Shown: positions 57,641 through 64,000 of the stretch, piece after piece
Numbering within the stretch: position 1 is the first letter of the stretch
How the letters are laid out: each line of letters starts with the position of its first letter
Assembly (NCBI GenBank): GCA_009746045.1
Contig: RPFO01000017.1
Location: forward strand, 1,406,556-1,470,555
DNA: 64,000 nucleotides
From: Mesostigma viride
Lineage: Eukaryota; Streptophyta; Mesostigmatophyceae; Mesostigmatales; Mesostigmataceae
Direction: 5' to 3'
Notes under the pieces: generated by a model
What the model was told of the DNA's origin: nothing
What the model saw: only the letters and a program-made list of their open reading frames with translations
The model's database searches: none
Program-made: the position numbers and the translations under genes

Positions 57641-58468
57641 ATGGCGGTATCGTCCGATCGTTGCGGTGCGTTGACGGGCAAGGGCGGCCGGTGCGGGTGG
57701 CAGACGTGGGGCGGCAGGAGCGCGTGCCCGCACCACGGGGGCGGGAGGAGGGGGAGGGGGCGGGGCGCGCCTGGGCGCGGGGGGCGGGCGCACGGGGTCA
57801 GGGCGACGGGCGTCTGGCCGCGTGATCTGGCCAGGGCGGTGCAGAGGGTGCTCAGGGCCGGTTTCCGCCCGGGAGAGGCAAACGATGCTAATCTGGCTAG
57901 GGTTAGGAAGGAGGAAGCCTTCCAAAGAGCGGTTCGTGACGCCCGTGACGCGGCAGGCGCAGCGGACGAGGCGGAGAGGCGTGCAGCAGCCCGGGCCCGC
58001 GCCGTGGCCCATTCCCCTAACCCCGAAGCCACCCGTGCCATCGCCGCCGAGTTGGGCGCCGAGGCGGCCCGTCTCAGAGCGCACGCCACTACCCTCGCTA
58101 ATGCCCTGGGTGCTGCTGCGGACCCCTCAACACATGCCAAGTTATTCGCTATGGCTGCCGCGAGGGATGAGGAGGCGGAGGAGGCCGCCGCCGCCGCGGC
58201 CCTCGAGGCCGCCTTAGAGGCCGCCCCCGCGCTCACCCACGAAGAGCGACTGGAGGCCGCCGAGGAGGCCGAGAGGCAGGCCTACCGGCTCGAGAGCGAC
58301 GACGAGGACGACTACGTCCAGCACAGGGGTACACGCGGGTGTTCACGCCGATATACACGCGGACGGAGACGCCGATGTACACGGGGGGCGCGGGCATCCT
58401 GTCCGCTCGGGGTGACTAGGCCTAGGAAGAGGAGCACTCCATCAGCCGGGGGGCGCGTGCACGGGTAA
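57641..58468 (+). CDS. Viral protein with N-terminal Cys/His mini-domain, 275 aa
   Basis: Met 57641 is chosen because the conserved motif starts directly after it: RCGALTGKGGRCGWQTWGG followed by CPHH, a Cys-x6/8-Cys-x11-Cys-x2-His metal site of the kind scattered through large DNA virus genomes. The middle is a long Ala/Glu/Arg helix (REDEAERRAAARARAV-like), perhaps coiled coil. The C-terminus is acidic (LESDDEDDYVQ) and then Arg/Gly/Cys-rich. Role unknown; nucleic-acid binding is plausible. Confidence 0.6.
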   Translation: MAVSSDRCGALTGKGGRCGWQTWGGRSACPHHGGGRRGRGRGAPGRGGRAHGVRATGVWPRDLARAVQRVLRAGFRPGEANDANLARVRKEEAFQRAVRDARDAAGAADEAERRAAARARAVAHSPNPEATRAIAAELGAEAARLRAHATTLANALGAAADPSTHAKLFAMAAARDEEAEEAAAAAALEAALEAAPALTHEERLEAAEEAERQAYRLESDDEDDYVQHRGTRGCSRRYTRGRRRRCTRGARASCPLGVTRPRKRSTPSAGGRVHG

Positions 58469-58491
58469 ATAAACACCGCGTCTAGTGGTAA

Positions 58492-58888
58492 ATGTCTCTG
58501 CCCGTGAAAGAAAAGGACGTCCAGGCGGCCTACAGCGCGAGGACGGGGGGCAGGCGCGAGGTGGTTTGTCAGGGGGGAAGATCGACATCCTGGACGACGA
58601 GAGGGGCAGGATCGTCGAGGTGAAGGAATGGGGCAACTGGATGTACGGCGTGGGGCAGCTCATATCGTACGGGAAGGAATACCCCGGCCACAGCAAGGAG
58701 CTGCACCTGTTCAGGTCCAGGTGGTCCGCGAACGTAACGCTCGACAAGCTGAAACACATCCTGAGCGTGTGCAAGATCGCCGATATAGCCGTGACACTGC
58801 ACGAGAGCGTGGGGCTGTCGCTGCCGACCCCCCCCCTCCCCTGTGGAGACGCCTCCTGTGTCTCTCCGCCAAGGTCGCGCCCGACTAG
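58492..58888 (+). pseudogene. PD-(D/E)XK-like endonuclease, two homopolymer frameshifts
   Basis: The head (LPVKEKDVQAAYSARTGGRR) starts at ATG 58492 and changes register at the G6 run 58572-58577. The core then reads GGKIDILDDERGRIVEVKEW: an Asp in a strand, nine or so residues, then Glu-x-Lys, the metal-binding arrangement of the restriction-nuclease fold, followed by GVGQLISYGKEYPGHSKEL, a helix with conserved Gln-Tyr. A second change at the C9 run 58828-58836 would lead to a stop at 58888, 4 nt past the end of the convergent gene. Small nucleases of this fold are common in giant viruses and PLVs. Without the slips it would be a 130-residue enzyme. Confidence 0.6.
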
Positions 58889-59859
58889 TGGCGGATGCCA
58901 GCATTACACCGCCGAGTCGAGTGCCGTGCGCATTTGCGCTTCATGCCCGTCACCGGGTGCGTGCACCACCGGCGGGTCCTCGCGTTCCAGACGTTGCAAT
59001 GACGCCGGTGGACGCAGTGCTGGTTCGTGCACCCGTGCCCCGTGCACGCCCTCATGATCTTGTCCGGGGTGGAGGCCATATCGACGGCGAGAGCGTCGGA
59101 GTCGTCCTCCACCTCCATGCCGAGCGTCTTGTAGTAGTTCACGAGATTCAAGTTTCTTTGGATATCACCGCCCCTATACCGCAGCATTTTCTTCAAGAAT
59201 GTAGAGTCGTCGATCAAGCCGCGTTTTGCGGCTATTCCAAGTTGTTTGTCAAAATCGATCGCTGTTTCCGGGTGCTTTTCGATGAGCGTCCAAATATCGT
59301 CGTATGAAAAATCTTCAGGATTGGGTGGTTTATAAGGAACTCTTCTCCCCCCCACATGTCCTTGCGCGGATAAGTACACGCGCCCGTGGACGGGGTCGTC
59401 CAGCAGCTTCCTGTTCGCGTCGACGCCTCTCCAAAACATCTCTTTGCCTATGCCCTTCATCCCTGCCTTCTCCCCTTCCAGAGCCACATCTGACGCACTG
59501 TTGTTCGGGGCAGTGTTTACATTAAAAAAAGCGTAATACAAAGCATTGGGGTCTGTTTTTTTTTTCACTTGCAGATATGCAAGTTCGTCGTTCTGTTCCT
59601 TGAGTTCCGTATCAGGATAATTATCGGGGAAATTTACCACCACGTCCCTCGATTTTTTCCCCGGTTTTCCCCGGGGCCTGTAGGTAAAATCGAGTGGATA
59701 GCTTTGACCGTCCAGCACTATGTTCCGTCCGGTGCTGTGGAATTCTTCTACAATGGACTGTTCGTCTTTCTCCCCTTTCCAGTTTTTGTCTGTGTCCACA
59801 GATCGGCCCCTCATCCTGTGCCCGTTTTTGTGACCGGTCGATTTCCTCACGCACCCCAT
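58885..59859 (-). CDS. Viral protein with C-terminal Cys/His-rich domain, 324 aa
   Basis: Starts GCVRKSTGHKNGHRMRGRS; mid part is a mixed domain with DFTYRPRGKPGKKSRDVVV and LYYAFFNVNTAPNNSASD. The last 55 residues contain CTGHGCTNQHCVHRRHC and WCTHPVTGMKRKCARH, at least eight Cys/His, the second half sharing the T-x-G-x-R-C-x2-H pattern with the protein at 57641. Probably a zinc-binding tail. Ends tail-to-tail with the nuclease gene. No family recognised. Intact. Confidence 0.65.
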   Translation of the reverse strand: MGCVRKSTGHKNGHRMRGRSVDTDKNWKGEKDEQSIVEEFHSTGRNIVLDGQSYPLDFTYRPRGKPGKKSRDVVVNFPDNYPDTELKEQNDELAYLQVKKKTDPNALYYAFFNVNTAPNNSASDVALEGEKAGMKGIGKEMFWRGVDANRKLLDDPVHGRVYLSAQGHVGGRRVPYKPPNPEDFSYDDIWTLIEKHPETAIDFDKQLGIAAKRGLIDDSTFLKKMLRYRGGDIQRNLNLVNYYKTLGMEVEDDSDALAVDMASTPDKIMRACTGHGCTNQHCVHRRHCNVWNARTRRWCTHPVTGMKRKCARHSTRRCNAGIRH

Positions 59860-59910
59860 AATACTAATTAGCGCATAAAAAAACGCACGCCGAATATCCC
59901 ACGCCGAATG

Positions 59911-60082
59911 TCATTTACGGACGCGAGCCTTACACTGCTGTGTCGAGTGCCGTGCGCATCGGCTTCTCCTGCCCGTCACCGGGTTCGTGCACCACCTGCG
60001 ACCCCTGGCGTTCCAGACGTTGCAATGCCGGCGGTGGACGCAGTGCTGGTTGGTGCACCCCGACTTTTTTTGCGCGCCCCAT
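59911..60082 (-). pseudogene. Short paralogue of the Cys/His-rich tail, frame slip at A7
   Basis: The minus strand encodes CTNQHCVHRRHCNVWNARGR and a WCTNPVTG ... CARH end, almost the same as the tail of the 324-aa protein. An ATG at 60082 with a MGRAKK start would lead into it but for the seven-A run (T7 at 60065-60071). Tandem duplication of a zinc-binding module, with or without its own gene status. Confidence 0.55.
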
Positions 60083-60140
60083 AGTACTCCTTATTACTGA
60101 CGCATTTTTTTATCTTATGCTACCGGTATAGAACTTTACC

Positions 60141-62851
60141 ATGTCTACCGCTCTGGACCAGCTCAGCGACGTCCGTTACGCGCGCATGTACTCGACCGCT
60201 CTCCTGGGCGACCTAGACCCCGCCGCGAGGGTGAAGGACCTCGTCGTCAAGGCGCAGGACAGCATCGTCATCAAGCCCAACAACGGGTACGGCACCAGCG
60301 CGACCAACCGCCTCAAGATCGTGGGATCCACCGCCATAGACGGGGCGCTGTCCGTGGACAACGTTACCATCGACGGCAGCACCGTCAACTCGTCTTCCGG
60401 CAGCCTCGTGCTCTCGTCCGACGCCGGGTCGGTGCGCATGGCCGACGTGGTCGCCTCCGCGGCCTCCCTCTCGCCGGCCTCCGACGTGAACCTGACCCTC
60501 TCGGGCGGCGCCACCAAGTCGGTGTTGGTGGAGGGCGTCAAGTTCACCGACAACGCGGTCACCACCTCCAGCGGCACCCTTGCGATCAGCTCCGCCGGGT
60601 CCTCGGCCGCCGCGCTCCAGCTGGGCGGCGTCACCGTCACCGACGCCTCCGTGTCCTCCTCCACCGCCAACGGAAACCTGACCATGGCCAGCAACGGCAC
60701 CGGCTCCGTGCTCCTGGACAACGTGAAGGTGAAGACCTCGGGCATCAGCAACAACGTGGCCAACGCCGACCTGACCCTGTCGTCCAACGGCACCGGGTCG
60801 GTGGTGATGGACAGCGTGAAGGTGAAGACGGCGGGCATCACCACCAGCAGCGGCACGCTCTCGCTGACCTCCGCGGGGGCGGCGGCCAACCGTGTGGACG
60901 TGGCCGGCATCACGGTGACGAACGCCAGCATCAGTGCCGCGTCGGCGAGCACCGTGACGGTGGCGAAGGACCTGACCCTGACCAGCACCGCGGGCGGCAG
61001 CGGCAAGGTGACGACCTCGGCGGGCAATCTGGAGCTGACCAGCGCGAGCGGCACGGTGGCCGTCACCGGGGCTTTGACGGGCTCCAGCACGATCACCAGC
61101 ACCGGCAACATGGTGGTGGGAGGGGACCTGAAGGTTGCGGGCGTTATCGACAGCACGAACGCGAGCGGGAACCTGGAGATCATGGACAAGACGATGAAGT
61201 TGGGCTACCAGCCCGGGTCCGCCACGGTCATGGATTTCCAGTTCGCCAACTCGTCGAACGCGATCTCGAACAGCATCGGACTCTCCACGTTCGCCGGCGC
61301 GACCGTCGGCGGGGGGTGTTGAACATCGCCACCACCGCCTACTCGAGGGCGGGATTCTATTACCCGTCGGCGTACACCAACATTCCCTCCAGCGTACTCG
61401 CTTGGAGTACCGATAACATCTCCATTGAATTTCCCATCACCATCACCAGCGCTTTGACGTCGGAGGCAGGGGCTATGGCCCAATTTCTGGGCATCGAACT
61501 CTACAACGCCGGAGGACAGCAATCCTTCTACCGGTTCACGGCCAACAACGGCGCGCTGAGGATCGATAGGAGTATCAATGGGACCGATAACAACGTCACA
61601 TCAGACAATGTGGGCTTGTTGAATTCCGCCGGTACCTACCTGTTCAGGGTTTCGTTCGCGTGGTCAGGCGGGGTGTGCACCGGCACTTACACGTTCTCCA
61701 AGAACGGCGGGGCCACTATCCCCGTCACGTGGGGTGGAAGTCCGACACAAGTTGCCACGGCTTATATGATGCCGGCGGGCGCGTCGATCGTCAACAGTTC
61801 CATCGCGATCGGAACGTACTTCACCGGCTACAACCAGGCGTGGACGGTCGACTACTTCAAGCTGACCAAGGGTGTGGCCTCGACCAACGCGGCCTCCGAA
61901 AACTCCGGCCTGTTCGTGGACGGCAGCGCCTCCTTCGGCAGCCGCGCCCTCACATGGCACATGGGCGCCGGCGAGACCTCGCAGGACAAGGGCGACTACA
62001 CGGGCTCCTACTGGCACGTGGAGGGCGGCCAGCTGCTGCTCTCTCGCACCATCCTGGCGGCCGACCGCGAGGCGCCCGCCACCAACGTCAACCTGGCATC
62101 CCTGGCCAGCGGCTCCGATACGCTGCGGTGGGAGTTCTCCTCCTCCAAGGCCAGCACCGTCGGCAGCGCCACCTTCAGCGGCAGCGGCACCGTCGCGGAC
62201 GGCGTGCTCAAGGAGTCGGGCTCCCAGTTCGACTCCGTGTCGCCCAACGTCACGGGCACGTTCTCTCTGATCATCAAGGTGCTGCCCCAGTTCGACCTGT
62301 CCACGCTGACCCTCCTGACCGACCTGATCGAGTACGGCTACCTTGCCGTGCAGATCTCGAGCGGCGGCTTCCTGACCTTCTCCGACGGCGTGAACGCGGC
62401 CATCGTCATGGACACCCCCGTGCACGCCGAGCCCTTCACCCTCTGCATCACCATGAGCGGGTCGCAGGTCAAGTTCTACCTGGACGGCGCCCTGGTGGCT
62501 TCCTCGGCCAACGGCGCGTTGGGCGCGAACCCGAATCTGGTGCTGTACGGCGGGTACGTCGGTAGCGTGTGGTACGACGACGTGCGCTTCGTGTCCGGCC
62601 AGGCGCTCACGGCGGCCAACACGATGCTGTACGGCTGGCGGGAGATGTACGCGGCCAACCAGACGGTGACGTACGGTTTCCGCATCTCCAACAACGAGGG
62701 CCTGCAGCTGGTGAAGGTGCGCGGGTCGGGCGGCAGCAACGGATGGGTCGGCACCAACCCCGCGCCCAACACGGTGACGTCCGGCAACAGCATGGGCGCC
62801 ATCGGGGCCGCCACCGCCTCCGTCATCAGCGAGAGCCAGATGACCTTTTAA
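60141..62851 (+). CDS. Long fibre protein with lectin-like C-terminal part, frame slip at G6
   Basis: Part 1 (60141 to about 61312): about 390 residues of Ser/Thr/Ala/Gly/Val-rich repeats (LTLSSNGTGSVVMDSVKVK, LTMASNGTGSVLLDNVKVK), a beta-helical or tail-fibre shaft. Part 2 (61316-62851): two concanavalin/LamG-like modules, one with LAWSTDNISIEFPITIT and SFYRF, the next with TLCITMSGSQVKFYLDGALV and VWYDDVRF. Register changes at the G6 run 61311-61316, so one gene of about 900 codons is likely. It should be the host-attachment fibre of the second virus. The first ATG follows an A/T-rich stretch. Confidence 0.65.
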
Positions 62852-63669
62852 GCCTTGCCGAACTTGCTGAACGCGGAAGTGGCGTGGTAAGTCTTCATTG
62901 CCCCCAGTCGGTCCCTGATCCGCGTGACCCTGCGTATGGCATCCTCTATCTTTTGATACTCGTGTCGCGTCTTGTCTATAATGTCCTGAAGTTCGCCACT
63001 TCTATCAATCAACCGCTCCCTTTCTTCAGTGGTCATTAGGTCCCCCCTCGCCTCCGCCTCTGCCTGTGCGTTGTCCAAGTGCGCAATTAAGTCATCGCTT
63101 GCCCGCTTGATCGCCTCGAACGCCTGCACCTGTTTAGGATAGAGCTGGTTAAATCGGTGGTTGTACCCAACCTCCAGTCTCTTAACAAAATCTGCGTGTT
63201 TTTTCTTTCCCATGGCCGCCCCGTAGTTTAAACGATCCACGTTGCTCAGTTTTTTCGATTCGAGCATTATTTCCTCGATATCGTCGTATGTCGCCCGGTT
63301 CATGTCCCGCCAATCGGCGCCGGGTCCGCCGTTTGACAACATTTGTTTATGTTTGGTATCTCGGCTGAGATCACCGGCGTTCTTCAGACTAAGCTCACTC
63401 AGCCCCTTTGTCAGCTCCGCCACCCCGGGCGCGTCCTCTTTCGGTTCCTTCAGGCTAAGCTCACCAAACCTCTCCGCAATATTGTCCACGTCGTACGCCC
63501 GCATCCGGTGCCTGGGGCGGCGACGCCCCCCTGTGGCTCTCGACCTGTACGCTCCCGTGCCATGCGCGCCCTTCTTTGGCACCTGTGTCGCGGGGGCGGT
63601 CGGCTGGGGGAGCTTCAGCAGGGCGAGACGGAGAGAGATGTTGTACGGATCGTCCGGGTCCTTCTTCAT
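62848..63669 (-). CDS. Unknown viral protein, about 273 aa, helical C-terminal half
   Basis: I choose Met 63669 (KKDPDDPYNISLRLALLKLP follows); the frame is open to 63852 but the extra part looks non-coding. Contains two repeats of the FGELSLKEPKED / LSELSLKNAGD type, a basic patch (GGRRRPRHRMRAYD) and a long charged helix at the end (TTEERERLIDRSGELQDI). Convergent with the fibre gene, overlapping its stop by 4 nt. No family recognised. Confidence 0.6.
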   Translation of the reverse strand: MKKDPDDPYNISLRLALLKLPQPTAPATQVPKKGAHGTGAYRSRATGGRRRPRHRMRAYDVDNIAERFGELSLKEPKEDAPGVAELTKGLSELSLKNAGDLSRDTKHKQMLSNGGPGADWRDMNRATYDDIEEIMLESKKLSNVDRLNYGAAMGKKKHADFVKRLEVGYNHRFNQLYPKQVQAFEAIKRASDDLIAHLDNAQAEAEARGDLMTTEERERLIDRSGELQDIIDKTRHEYQKIEDAIRRVTRIRDRLGAMKTYHATSAFSKFGKA

Positions 63670-63726
63670 TCCGGCCTCCCATCTCGAAAAAGAGAGATTG
63701 AGGGCGGCGGCGAGATCACCCGTTGA

Positions 63727-64000
63727 AAGGTGTCGAATCGGCTCAAAACACGCGAATCTCGATTCCCGGATCAGGTCAGCTCCGGTGCACAAGCGCTGAG
63801 GGACAAGGAGGGTCAGTTGCAAACACAGATGGCTAATAACAAGCAGCTGCACTTGGATCTTGACGCGGCCAAGAAAACGGTGGGCGAGAAGGAGAACGAG
63901 ATAGCTACCTTACAACAACCCTCCGGGCATGGATGGAGGGCTATGCCGAATTACAGGCGAAGGGGCAGCCAGCAGGGCCTGCTCGACAGGCGACAAGGTA
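63727..64000 (+). CDS. Possible coiled-coil protein, cut by the window edge
   Basis: A plus-strand frame open from 63727 to the edge, with heptad-like KEGQLQTQMANNKQLHLD. First Met at 63829. The start is unclear because the upstream part overlaps the opposite gene's leader. Confidence 0.35.

Noticed and set aside
57404..58236. Minus-strand 226-aa and 211-aa frames at 57.4-58.2 kb
   Set aside because: Ala/Arg/Pro-rich antisense shadows of the Cys/His mini-domain gene, which has the recognisable motif on the plus strand.
61660..62565. 301-aa Arg/Gly-rich frame inside the fibre gene
   Set aside because: Off-register shadow of GC-rich coding DNA. The fibre register shows lectin-like strands.

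Overview
The window looks like nuclear DNA of a GC-rich green alga (chlorophyte). This is inferred from the L1-type and Copia-type retroelements, from GT-AG introns, and from TGTAA polyadenylation-like signals. The DNA has been invaded by DNA viruses and by layers of retrotransposons. No cellular housekeeping gene was recognised, so the host assignment is an inference.

Layout. 1-1132 is the 3' end of a Gly/Met-rich host ORF. 2.1-4.8 kb holds LINE-like debris with (TTAA)n tails. 4821-26793 is a complete endogenous polinton-like virus (PLV) of about 22 kb, bounded by inverted terminal repeats of 656 and 767 bp. Its minus-strand half encodes the virion: fibre-like proteins, a C2H2 protein, a penton-like minor capsid protein, the double jelly-roll major capsid protein and an Ig-repeat/lectin adhesin. 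Its plus-strand half encodes the packaging ATPase, a tyrosine recombinase and a UL52-type primase fused to a helicase. Three core genes are broken. The ATPase carries a 2047-bp LINE-like insertion (11-bp target duplication) and an in-frame stop. The recombinase carries a 912-bp element made of three perfect 162-bp palindromes. The primase-helicase has frameshifts, the first exactly in its P-loop.

26.8-40.7 kb is a nest of retroelements: ORF1-only LINE-like elements, a 5'-truncated LINE reverse transcriptase, and an 8.3-kb Copia-like element inserted inside one of the ORF1 copies. 42.1-47.6 kb is an unrecognised multi-exon minus-strand gene; its introns contain a 46-bp minisatellite and, upstream, a large (GGACAA)n array.

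50.7-64 kb is a second viral block. It starts with a spacerless 6.1-kb palindrome (centre 53789/53790) in which the same four small genes are present twice, head to head. It continues with a Cys/His mini-domain protein, a PD-(D/E)XK-like nuclease, a long fibre with a lectin-like tail and unknown viral proteins. A 20-nt sequence in the terminal repeats of the first provirus recurs exactly near the centre of the palindrome. This links the two viral blocks and suggests the palindrome is a fusion of two viral termini. Many ORFs in the second block break precisely at homopolymer runs, so sequencing or assembly indels must be considered before calling them pseudogenes.
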